Both the position numbers and the translations under genes were made by a program. Under the pieces are notes generated by a model. That model saw nothing but the letters and a program-made list of their open reading frames with translations, ran no database searches and was not told the DNA's origin. Of a DNA stretch of 11,828 nt, positions 6,601 to 11,828 are shown piece by piece. The stretch is from JAOAJF01 sp046295675 (GTDB lineage Archaea; Micrarchaeota; Micrarchaeia; Anstonellales; Anstonellaceae): NCBI GenBank assembly GCA_046295675.1, contig JBKBMW010000025.1:1-11828 (forward strand), read 5' to 3'. Within the stretch, counting starts at the first letter, position 1; the number at the start of each line of letters is the position of its first letter.

Positions 6601-6929
6601 TATTTTTTTATTTTGTAGCCACATTTTGGGCATCTTAATAGGTAAGAGTTAAATTCTGTTTTACATATTGGGCAGATTAACTTATTATCTGCTTCTTTTA
6701 GTGGCTTTTCTGATTGAAGAATATTGTAGGAAGTAGTGGAGCTTTTTTCTTTTTGCTCAGGTTGAGCTTGTGTTTGTTCAATTTTTTTAGAATGCTTTCC
6801 CTTCTTTTTTATAAGAGCAGTTTCGAAAATATAACCACAATTAATGCAAGACTTTGCATTTGAAAAATTTTGAGTTTTACATATTGGGCAAATGATGATA
6901 TTGCCAACCTTGGAAACTGGTTTGAGCAT
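6600..6929 (-). CDS. Small protein with two zinc ribbons
   Basis: This 109-residue protein has two treble-clef/zinc-ribbon knuckle pairs: CPIC (14-17) with CINCGY (28-33), and CPIC (86-89) with CPKCGY (100-105). They are joined by a polar, Lys/Gln/Ser-rich linker (about 42-80) likely to be disordered. Each half should bind one zinc. Such proteins are common in archaea and often of unknown function; they may bind nucleic acid or protein, and no role is assigned. I start it at ATG 6929, because the upstream in-frame TTG (6947) lies close to the TATA-like sequence at 6950-6957 and the spacing fits a leaderless message. There is no Shine-Dalgarno. It is divergent from NAC (75 bp between starts) and convergent with the exported protein gene. 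Confidence 0.85.
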   Translation of the reverse strand: MLKPVSKVGNIIICPICKTQNFSNAKSCINCGYIFETALIKKKGKHSKKIEQTQAQPEQKEKSSTTSYNILQSEKPLKEADNKLICPICKTEFNSYLLRCPKCGYKIKK

Positions 6930-6949
6930 AAAAGTATTTAAAAACAATT

Positions 6950-6957
6950 ATTTATAA
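6950..6957 (-). promoter_or_regulatory. TATA box in the zinc-ribbon/NAC divergent promoter
   Basis: The minus strand reads TTATAAAT about 25 bases before the zinc-ribbon ATG, the normal distance for a leaderless start. On the plus strand the same sequence reads ATTTATAA and could serve NAC, giving a leader of about 25 bases that contains its GGGTGA site. A separate plus-strand candidate, ATATAAAA, lies near 6979-6986. Confidence 0.5.
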
Positions 6958-7004
6958 GTTTTCTTTTCTTTTATTTGATATAAAAATAGAAAGGGTGAAA
7001 ATAG

Positions 7005-7346
7005 ATGATACCGCCAAATATGGATCCAAAGCAAATAGAAAGAATGCTCCGTCAGTTTGGAATGGAAAGTAATGAAATAGAGTCCAAAGAGGTGGTAATT
7101 TTTACTCCTACAACCAAGATAATAATTGAAAATCCGCAGGTTATAGAAATTAATTTTAAAGGCCAAAAAAGTTATCAGATTTCTGGCAAAACAAGAAAAG
7201 AACCAAATATGTTAGAAGAAGATATTAAACTTGTGATGGAGAAAACCGGCTGTAGTAAAGAAAAAGCAATAGAAGCTCTAAAAAATTCAAATATGGATAT
7301 TGCAAAGGCAATTTTAGATATAAATGAGGAAGAGAATGCAAAATAA
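7005..7346 (+). CDS. nac: Archaeal nascent polypeptide-associated complex protein (alpha-NAC)
   Basis: This 113-residue protein has the usual archaeal NAC layout. A short helical N-terminus (DPKQIERMLRQFGM, 7-20) leads to the NAC beta domain (about 28-62, with VVIF, ENPQVIEINFKGQKSYQISG), then a C-terminal UBA domain (about 70-107, EEDIKLVMEKTGCSKEKAIEAL). Archaeal NAC works as a homodimer at the ribosome exit tunnel, shielding new chains. The start is well supported by GGGTGA at 6993-6998, six bases before the ATG. It is divergent from the zinc-ribbon gene, and it is followed by a 205-bp gap holding the structured element. Confidence 0.96.
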   Translation: MIPPNMDPKQIERMLRQFGMESNEIESKEVVIFTPTTKIIIENPQVIEINFKGQKSYQISGKTRKEPNMLEEDIKLVMEKTGCSKEKAIEALKNSNMDIAKAILDINEEENAK

Positions 7347-7410
7347 AAGCCACACTTGTCAGTTAAGATAACAATAATTGGAAGTTAATAGTAAAAAAGA
7401 ATAATGAAAA

Positions 7411-7424
7411 AATCCTTTTAAATT
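7411..7424 (+). promoter_or_regulatory. Strong BRE/TATA-like promoter upstream of the GC-rich element
   Basis: The plus strand reads GAAAAAATCC followed by TTTTAAAT (7416-7423), close to the promoter form seen before archaeal stable RNA genes. A start about 25 bases downstream would fall at about 7442-7448, just where the GC-rich hairpin region begins and about 105 bases before the HAD gene. Confidence 0.55.
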
Positions 7425-7444
7425 TTTTTGTTCTATAATATAAT

Positions 7445-7508
7445 CCCTAAAAAGGGGGAAGTGGGAGGTGGGTTGGAGCCGCTTTGTCGGTGTACCAAAT
7501 CCACCTCT
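7445..7508 (+). ncRNA. Candidate structured small RNA (or structured leader of the HAD operon)
   Basis: By hand count 7450-7508 is about 56% G+C, against a clearly AT-rich background. It folds on paper into a long hairpin: 7465-7472 pairs with 7500-7507 (eight pairs, one G-U), A7499 bulges, TTGG 7473-7476 pairs with CCAA 7495-7498, there is an internal loop A7477/7492-7494, then GCCG 7478-7481 pairs with CGGT 7488-7491 around loop CTTTGT. A small CCCT-AAAA-AGGG hairpin precedes it. No tRNA, C/D-box, SRP or RNase P signature is seen, and I see no ACA box. GC islands in AT-rich archaea often mark RNA genes. The strand is inferred from the promoter. A short GTG frame (7461-7514) also crosses it but looks unlike a protein. 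Confidence 0.5.
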
Positions 7509-7530
7509 AATTAAAAAAGCTTTTTTAATT
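7509..7530. repeat. 22-bp perfect palindrome, possible terminator or operator
   Basis: AATTAAAAAAG at 7509-7519 is followed at once by its exact reverse complement at 7520-7530. It comes directly after the GC-rich hairpin. Read as RNA it ends in six U followed by AAUUU, so it could end a small RNA. As DNA it could be an operator 22 bases before the HAD start codon. Confidence 0.6.
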
Positions 7531-7551
7531 TGAAAAGAAAAAAAAAGAATT

Positions 7552-8226
7552 ATGACCAAAGAAATGCTTAAGGCTATTTTGATTGATTTAGACGATACTC
7601 TTTATCCAAGTACTTATTATTCTAACTTAGCAAGAGAAAATGCAATTAAAAATATGATAAAGGAGGGTTTGAATAGTTCCATATACAAAGCAAAAAAGGA
7701 ATTGAATAATATAATAGAAAAATATGGCTCGAATTATTTATTTCATTTTGATAGATTAATAGAAAAAATAGAAAAAAATGCCACATATAAGGAAAAAATA
7801 ATTGCAGCCGGAATAATGGCTTATCATAAAACCAAGCAAAAAATCAAAACATTTAAAAATGTGAAAAAAACTCTTTCATTTTTAAAAAAAAGATACAGAC
7901 TTTATTTAGTGAGTGAAGGGCTGAAAAAAAAGCAATGGGAAAAAATTCTAAGACTGGGAATAAAAAAATATTTTGATGGCTTTTTTATTACAGAAAAAAA
8001 ATCTATTAGTTTTTATAAAAAAGTCTTGAAGGAATTAAAGCTAACTCCTCAAGAGGTTCTTTTGATAGGAGACCATCCAATAAAGGATTTAAGCTATGCT
8101 AAAAAAGCATCTATAAGAATAATAAAGGTTTATAACAAAAAGTATTTAGGCAAAGATTTTAATAATAGTGATAAGAAGAATGTAATTAAAAATTTTGCTG
8201 ATATTTTGAAAATACTAAAGAGGTAA
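7552..8226 (+). CDS. HAD-superfamily hydrolase (phosphatase-like)
   Basis: This 224-residue protein is a HAD fold with all four motifs. Motif I is IDLDDTLYP (11-19) with nucleophile D12 and general acid D14. Motif II is YLVSEG with S121. The motif III lysine is probably K149 or K156 in the TEKKSISFYKKV region, which lacks the common KPDP form. Motif IV is GDHPIKDL (173-180) with D174 and D179. A helical cap (about 20-95) lies between motifs I and II, as in type C1 phosphatases. Substrate cannot be told from sequence. The protein is lysine-rich throughout. The start has no clear ribosome site, and ATG 7564 is an alternative that keeps motif I. It heads an operon with methionine aminopeptidase (4-bp gap) and endonuclease III. 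Confidence 0.88.
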   Translation: MTKEMLKAILIDLDDTLYPSTYYSNLARENAIKNMIKEGLNSSIYKAKKELNNIIEKYGSNYLFHFDRLIEKIEKNATYKEKIIAAGIMAYHKTKQKIKTFKNVKKTLSFLKKRYRLYLVSEGLKKKQWEKILRLGIKKYFDGFFITEKKSISFYKKVLKELKLTPQEVLLIGDHPIKDLSYAKKASIRIIKVYNKKYLGKDFNNSDKKNVIKNFADILKILKR

Positions 8227-8230
8227 AAAA

Positions 8231-9196
8231 ATGGTGGAGGAAAATAATTTAAGTGATTATTCACAAGAAATAGAGGATATAGAAGAGAATAAGGAGAAAA
8301 AGTTAGAAAAGTTTAGAGAGGCAGGGAAGATTACTTCAAAAATAAGAAAACACCTGCAAAATTTAATCAATCCTGGAGAGACGGTATTAGATATTGCAGA
8401 AACAATTGAAAAAATGATTACCGATGAAAAAGCAACTCCAGGCTTTCCAGTGAATATCTCTATAAATGAGATAGCAGCACATTATACTCCAAATCTTGAG
8501 GAAGAAAAAGTTATTGGGGAAAATGATTTAATAAAAGTTGATTTTGGAGTTTCTGTAGATGGTTGCATAGTGGATAACGCAATTACAATTGATCTTTCTG
8601 GAAAAAATGAAAAACTTCTTAAGGCAAGCAAAGAAGCATTGGAAGTTGCAACTAAAACTCTAAAGGAAGGAGTTGGAGATGGAGACCTTGGAAAAAAAAT
8701 TGAAGAAAAAATCAAGGAGTATGGATTTAGACCGATAGAAAATCTTACAGGCCATATGATTGAACAGTATAATCTACATGCTGGAATTGATGTTCCAAAC
8801 ATAGCAAAGAAAAATGAGTATTATTTTAAAGAAGGAGACATAGTTGCAATCGAACCATTTGCTACTGATGGTGTTGGAAGAGTGGTAGAAACCCCTAAAA
8901 TAGAAATTTATTCAGTAGTTGGAAATGGAAAACTTCGTATGCGTTCAAGCCGAGAGTTGTTAGCAAAACTTCTAAGGAAATATCTTTCACTTCCTTTTGC
9001 CAAGAGATGGCTTGGAGATTTATTAAAATCGAAAATAATGCTTAATGCTTCTTTGAAAGAGTTGGTGGAAGAAGGATGCCTTCACCCCTATCCAGTATTA
9101 AAGGAAGCAAAAGAAGGACTTGTTTCCCAATTTGAACATACTTTACTAGTGCAAAAGGATGGAGTGGAAATTTTAGATGGAGAATTTGAAGAATAG
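8231..9196 (+). CDS. map: Methionine aminopeptidase, type II
   Basis: This 321-residue enzyme removes the initiator methionine from new proteins. All expected metal ligands are present: D104 and D115 (in VDFGVSVDGCIVD), H175 (TGH), E208 (IEPF) and E302 (QFEH), with catalytic H84 (AAHYTP). These map at a nearly constant offset of 21-22 from my recollection of the Pyrococcus furiosus enzyme's numbering. The type II insertion between E208 and E302, rich in basic helix (RRELLAKLLRKYLSLP-like, about 238-270), is present. The N-terminus carries about 25 extra acidic residues before the usual KFREAGKI start. The ATG is supported by GAGGT at the end of the HAD gene. The 3' end overlaps the endonuclease III gene by 20 bp. 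Confidence 0.96.
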   Translation: MVEENNLSDYSQEIEDIEENKEKKLEKFREAGKITSKIRKHLQNLINPGETVLDIAETIEKMITDEKATPGFPVNISINEIAAHYTPNLEEEKVIGENDLIKVDFGVSVDGCIVDNAITIDLSGKNEKLLKASKEALEVATKTLKEGVGDGDLGKKIEEKIKEYGFRPIENLTGHMIEQYNLHAGIDVPNIAKKNEYYFKEGDIVAIEPFATDGVGRVVETPKIEIYSVVGNGKLRMRSSRELLAKLLRKYLSLPFAKRWLGDLLKSKIMLNASLKELVEEGCLHPYPVLKEAKEGLVSQFEHTLLVQKDGVEILDGEFEE

Positions 9197-9845
9197 AAAA
9201 AACTTTGCAAAAAAAATTTTAAGCTTTTTATTAAAAGAGTATGGAAAAGTAAAAACTAAATTGAAATATAAAAATAATTTTGAGCTTTTAATAGCAGTAA
9301 TTTTATCTGCACAAACTACCGATGAACAAGTAAATAGAACAACAAAAAAATTGTTTAAGGTTTATAATAGTCCAATAAAATTAGCAAAAGCAAAAAATAA
9401 AGATATTGAAAAAATAATAAAACCAACAGGGTATTATAAACAAAAAACAAAATATATTATTTCTACTTCTAAAAAGCTTCTAAAAGATTTTAACAGTAAA
9501 GTACCTTCTAACATAGAAGATCTTTTAAGTTTGCCAGGGGTTGGAAGAAAAACCGCCAATATAATACTTTCTTTTGGATTTAACAAACATGAAGGAATTG
9601 CTGTGGACACTCATTGTAAAAGGGTTTCTTATAGAATTGGGATTACGAAAATAAAAGAAAACCCTTTTAAGATAGAAAAAGATCTTGTCAAAATTATACC
9701 AAAAAAATATTGGGGAATTTATACAAATTTGATGATAGCACATGGAAGGAGATATTGCAAGGCAAAAAAGCCTCTATGCAAGATTTGCCCTATTGAAAAG
9801 ATGTGTGAAAAAAATGGTATAAAAAAAGAAAAAGCTATGTTTTAA
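9177..9845 (+). CDS. nth: Endonuclease III, DNA glycosylase/AP lyase
   Basis: This 222-residue base-excision repair enzyme removes oxidised pyrimidines and cuts at abasic sites. It has the helix-hairpin-helix LPGVGRKTAN (119-128) with catalytic lysine K125, catalytic aspartate D144 in VDTHCKRVS, and a C-terminal 4Fe-4S loop with the exact spacing C194-x6-C201-x2-C204-x5-C210. SAQTTDEQVN (44-53) is the family's lesion-binding segment. All key residues are intact. The start overlaps the end of map by 20 bp, and a GGAGTGG sequence upstream may recruit the ribosome; the genes are translationally coupled in appearance. The stop codon overlaps that of the convergent gene. Confidence 0.96.
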   Translation: MENLKNRKNFAKKILSFLLKEYGKVKTKLKYKNNFELLIAVILSAQTTDEQVNRTTKKLFKVYNSPIKLAKAKNKDIEKIIKPTGYYKQKTKYIISTSKKLLKDFNSKVPSNIEDLLSLPGVGRKTANIILSFGFNKHEGIAVDTHCKRVSYRIGITKIKENPFKIEKDLVKIIPKKYWGIYTNLMIAHGRRYCKAKKPLCKICPIEKMCEKNGIKKEKAMF

Positions 9846-10237
9846 TCTTTTTTATTTTTTTTCTTTTTTTTAAGCATAAAAATAGTAGTTAATGGTAAGG
9901 AAGTAATTTTAGCAATTTCTTTTGCTTTGTATTTCTTTTTTATTAGTTCTAAGGCTTGTTTTTTTAGTGTAGAGGAAAATTTTTCAGGTCTTCCTTTTGG
10001 TATTTTTAAAAGCTTGATTTTGATTTTTGCATAAGAAAGTGCATTTATAATTTTATTAGGAATGGTTTTAAAAATACCTTCTGAAATGTGAATTACTTCA
10101 AGATTTTTGAATTTTTGTAGGATATAAAAAAATAATTTTTTTGATGGTTTTGTAGCAAGTCTAATTTCATTTTCTAATTCGCTAGCCGAGTTTATTAATT
10201 TGTAGATTTCATCTCTCTTTCCTTTTAGAACAAGCAT
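9842..10237 (-). CDS. Small protein with C-terminal helix-turn-helix, DUF1699-like N-terminus
   Basis: This 131-residue protein is not confidently recognised. Residues about 1-80 look like the small DUF1699 family of methanogens: KRDEIYKLI, an xATKPSKKLFFYIL block, a strand NLEVIHISEGIFKTIP, then helix and strand KIKIKLLKIP. Residues 82-124 follow GRPEKFSS with a helix-turn-helix of the kind seen in resolvases and transposases (LKKQALELIKKKYKAKEIAK, then SLPLTTIFMLKKK), which suggests DNA binding. The C-terminus is almost all lysine. It starts 4 bp after the 416-residue gene's stop, with GTGA before the ATG, so the two are co-transcribed. It is probably a transcription factor, but this is inference. 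The DUF1699 match is from memory and weak. Confidence 0.75.
   Translation of the reverse strand: MLVLKGKRDEIYKLINSASELENEIRLATKPSKKLFFYILQKFKNLEVIHISEGIFKTIPNKIINALSYAKIKIKLLKIPKGRPEKFSSTLKKQALELIKKKYKAKEIAKITSLPLTTIFMLKKKKKNKKD
9847..9871 (+). terminator. U-tract terminator of the HAD-map-nth operon inside the convergent gene
   Basis: Directly after the nth stop the plus strand has T runs of six, eight and eight, separated by single A and C. The same bases, read on the other strand, encode the lysine-rich C-terminus of the convergent helix-turn-helix protein. The stretch suits archaeal U-tract termination. Confidence 0.55.
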
Positions 10238-10241
10238 TTTC

Positions 10242-11492
10242 TCACTGCTCAGTAGATTTATCTTTATCTTTTAAGCCTTCAAAAAACATTGATAGTTTAG
10301 AATCCTCTTTTTCCAAGTTTTTTATAAGCTCAATTGCTTTTTTTAATTCTTCTAAATCGATTTGATATTTATTAGAAAGAAATTCTGGTTTTAAACCTTC
10401 TTTAATGGACAAAAATGCCACTCCAAAAATTTTTTGATTTAAAGGAAGTTTGTTTTTTTCAAATAAAAATTTTTCTTCTAAAAATTCTGCTGGATTTTTT
10501 ATAATCCAATCAGGAGTAACCAATTCGTTTAAAACTTCAAGTTGCTCTTTTGTTGGAGTTGGTGAAACTGAAAAAGAAATTAGGCTATTAATTCGTGTAG
10601 AATAGTTAGTTGTAAGATAATAATCAAATAAAAGGTTTAATAGAATTTGGGAAGAATAAAAAAAAGTTTTCTTTTTTTTCTCTATTCTTCTTTTGTTTAA
10701 AGAAGCTTCTAATTCTGGGGACAAAAAAAGATTGCTTTTGTTTTTATATATAAATCCTTCGCTTTCTAATTGTTGCAAAAGTTTTGGATATTTCAAAAAA
10801 TCAGAAGGTACAAAATCTTCACTATAACCAAAACCTTTTAGAATGGAGTTATATTTTAAAATTTCCTCATTCACATTTTGAGATAATTCTTCTTTTGCTT
10901 TTTTAGATGCAAAAAGAGAGACAGCACAAAACAAAGCAACCCTAGAAGAATAATTTTTTAACAAGCTTGGTTTTCTACTAAATATTTTATAATTTTTATC
11001 AAAGTTCACAAGCTTAGATGCAGATGGGATTATAACTTTTTTTGATTGAAAAAGGCTTTGTAGATGAAGATAAGCTTCAAGAGCATAAACATCAGTAAGT
11101 TTTAATTTATACTCTCCAGCCAAAGGAAGAAACTCAGAAAGATAATTATATCCGAGTAGCTCAAAAGCATTTTTGAATTTATGGGCAGAATAAGCTACTG
11201 CAACTCTGTTTAGTGTAAATTTCTTAAAAGAGGCCAGATAGTATATATAGCTTTTTTGTTTTCTTTGGTCACTAAATTCTGCAACTGGATTAGATAAAAT
11301 CTCTTTCTGTGTTTTTAAGAGTATAGTTGTAAATGGAGCATTAAAACCAAGTTCAAGCATTTTGGTTTTGAATTCTTCTAAAGTTTGCAAAGTTGTAGAA
11401 TCAGCAGACTTGGTTGAAACTAATAAATCCAAAAATTCATTTGCCTTAACTGCTAATGTAATTGAAGAAGAAACAAATACCATCTTTATCAT
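10242..11492 (-). CDS. Unknown 416-residue helical protein
   Basis: I do not recognise this protein. It is soluble and largely helical, with no signal peptide or clear membrane segment. Residues about 232-262 (LKYPKLLQQLESEGFIYKNK then SNLFLSPEL) look like the recognition helix and wing of a winged helix. Residues about 352-393 look like a second small helical domain. The N-terminal 70 residues (helices ANEFLDLLVSTKS, LQTLEEFKTKMLELG) and a Ser/Lys-rich middle are featureless. The C-terminus is charged and probably flexible. It starts at ATG 11492; ATG 11483 is an alternative. No ribosome site is seen, and AT-rich TTTTATTT lies about 25-30 bases upstream, suggesting a leaderless message. It sits 50 bp after top6A and 4 bp before the helix-turn-helix gene, so a DNA-related role is possible but unproven. 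Confidence 0.8.
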   Translation of the reverse strand: MIKMVFVSSSITLAVKANEFLDLLVSTKSADSTTLQTLEEFKTKMLELGFNAPFTTILLKTQKEILSNPVAEFSDQRKQKSYIYYLASFKKFTLNRVAVAYSAHKFKNAFELLGYNYLSEFLPLAGEYKLKLTDVYALEAYLHLQSLFQSKKVIIPSASKLVNFDKNYKIFSRKPSLLKNYSSRVALFCAVSLFASKKAKEELSQNVNEEILKYNSILKGFGYSEDFVPSDFLKYPKLLQQLESEGFIYKNKSNLFLSPELEASLNKRRIEKKKKTFFYSSQILLNLLFDYYLTTNYSTRINSLISFSVSPTPTKEQLEVLNELVTPDWIIKNPAEFLEEKFLFEKNKLPLNQKIFGVAFLSIKEGLKPEFLSNKYQIDLEELKKAIELIKNLEKEDSKLSMFFEGLKDKDKSTEQ

Positions 11493-11542
11493 AATTATTA
11501 AAAATAAATAGAAATAAAAGCCTTAACTAAAAAGTAAAAAAT

Positions 11543-11828
11543 TTAAGGCAAAAATTTTTTTTGTTCAATTTTTTCTTTAAGATATTTTCCTACAAAGGAT
11601 AAGCCTGGGCCTTGAAGAGCATCTTGCTCTAATTTCTTTTTTGTTTTTAGAACTATTTTTAGTTCTTCTACCCATTCTTTATGTTTTTTAATCCAACTAT
11701 ATTCTGACATTTCTTCTGCTCGCTTTAAATCCACTTCTTTAGCCGCAATGGTAAGATTCTTTAAAAAATCATAATCTTTGATATCTCGCATTGTTACACC
11801 AACAAACTTTGCTTTTGGAGTTGCTATA
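11543..11828 (-). CDS. top6A: DNA topoisomerase VI subunit A, C-terminal part, 5' end outside the window
   Basis: The frame is open to the right edge and 94 residues are visible. They begin IATPKAKFVGVTMRDIKDYDF, which fits the end of the Toprim region of Top6A. They continue with LTIAAKEVDLKRAEEMSEY, WIKKHKEWVEELKIVLKTKKKLEQDAL and GLSFVGKYLKEKI, the family's conserved C-terminal helices. Top6A is the DNA-cleaving, Spo11-like subunit that relaxes supercoils and decatenates DNA together with Top6B. The catalytic tyrosine and most Toprim residues lie outside the window, so activity cannot be judged. The C-terminal end looks complete. An internal ATG at 11791 is in frame but is not the start, as the family match extends upstream of it. 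Confidence 0.88.
   Translation of the reverse strand, partial: IATPKAKFVGVTMRDIKDYDFLKNLTIAAKEVDLKRAEEMSEYSWIKKHKEWVEELKIVLKTKKKLEQDALQGPGLSFVGKYLKEKIEQKKFLP

Noticed and set aside
7445..7508. tRNA gene or box C/D guide RNA
   Set aside because: No acceptor or T-arm pattern such as GGTTCRA, no cloverleaf, and no RTGATGA/CTGA boxes in either orientation.
7359..7559. Minus-strand frame of 66 codons across the NAC-HAD gap
   Set aside because: It runs through the hairpin and palindrome, has no start signals and shows no family pattern. The structure explains the sequence better.
8482..8802. Minus-strand frame inside map
   Set aside because: Shadow of the conserved aminopeptidase core. The minus-strand frame at 9525-9743 inside nth is rejected likewise.
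1..11828. CRISPR array, insertion sequence or prophage
   Set aside because: No regularly spaced repeats, no transposase or integrase with catalytic motifs, and no terminal inverted repeats were seen. The helix-turn-helix at 9842-10237 is too small to be a transposase.

Overview
The window is about 11.8 kb of AT-rich, gene-dense DNA from an archaeon. The evidence is direct. It holds archaeal or archaeal/eukaryotic protein families: ABCE1/Rli1, Pelota, archaeal NAC, type II methionine aminopeptidase, the C-terminus of topoisomerase VI subunit A and a Trm5-family tRNA methyltransferase. The promoters look archaeal (BRE-like A-rich stretch plus TTTWAAAT or TATA boxes), and several genes begin close to the expected transcription start (leaderless). 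Short genes and a trimmed Trm5 would fit a small-genome lineage such as a DPANN group, but this is inference and the phylum cannot be read from the window.

Layout. Positions 1-2925 are a minus-strand run in transcription order: DUF167 protein, alkyltransferase (Ogt/MGMT) domain, ABCE1, and a Trm5-type methyltransferase cut by the left edge. A 138-bp AT-rich divergent promoter region (about 2935-3072) carries a 20-bp inverted repeat and a 12-bp direct repeat. To its right, on plus, lie inositol-phosphate synthase, Pelota, and a 404-residue exported protein (5339-6553). A small two-zinc-ribbon protein (minus) and NAC (plus) share a divergent promoter near 6930-7004. The gap at 7347-7551 holds a GC-rich structured element with its own promoter-like sequence, probably a small RNA or a structured leader. 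A tight plus-strand operon follows: HAD phosphatase, methionine aminopeptidase, endonuclease III. It meets a minus-strand cluster tail to tail at 9842-9845. In transcription order that cluster is top6A (cut by the right edge), a 416-residue unknown protein, and a small helix-turn-helix protein.

How the genes fit together. Much of the window serves translation and its quality control: Trm5 (tRNA position 37 methylation), Pelota and ABCE1 (rescue and splitting of stalled ribosomes), NAC (nascent-chain binding) and methionine aminopeptidase (N-terminal Met removal). Endonuclease III and the alkyltransferase repair DNA. Inositol-phosphate synthase probably feeds membrane lipid headgroups.

The most unusual item is the 404-residue protein. 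It has a Sec signal peptide ending LKA|QD, a Bacteroidota-like body with repeated D-[ST]-hydrophobic strands, and a C-terminal 70 residues that match a type IX secretion (Por) type A sorting domain, yet it sits among archaeal genes behind an archaeal-looking promoter. The second is the GC-rich hairpin at about 7445-7508, whose long stem pairs a Shine-Dalgarno-like strand with an anti-Shine-Dalgarno-like strand and is followed by a 22-bp palindrome.
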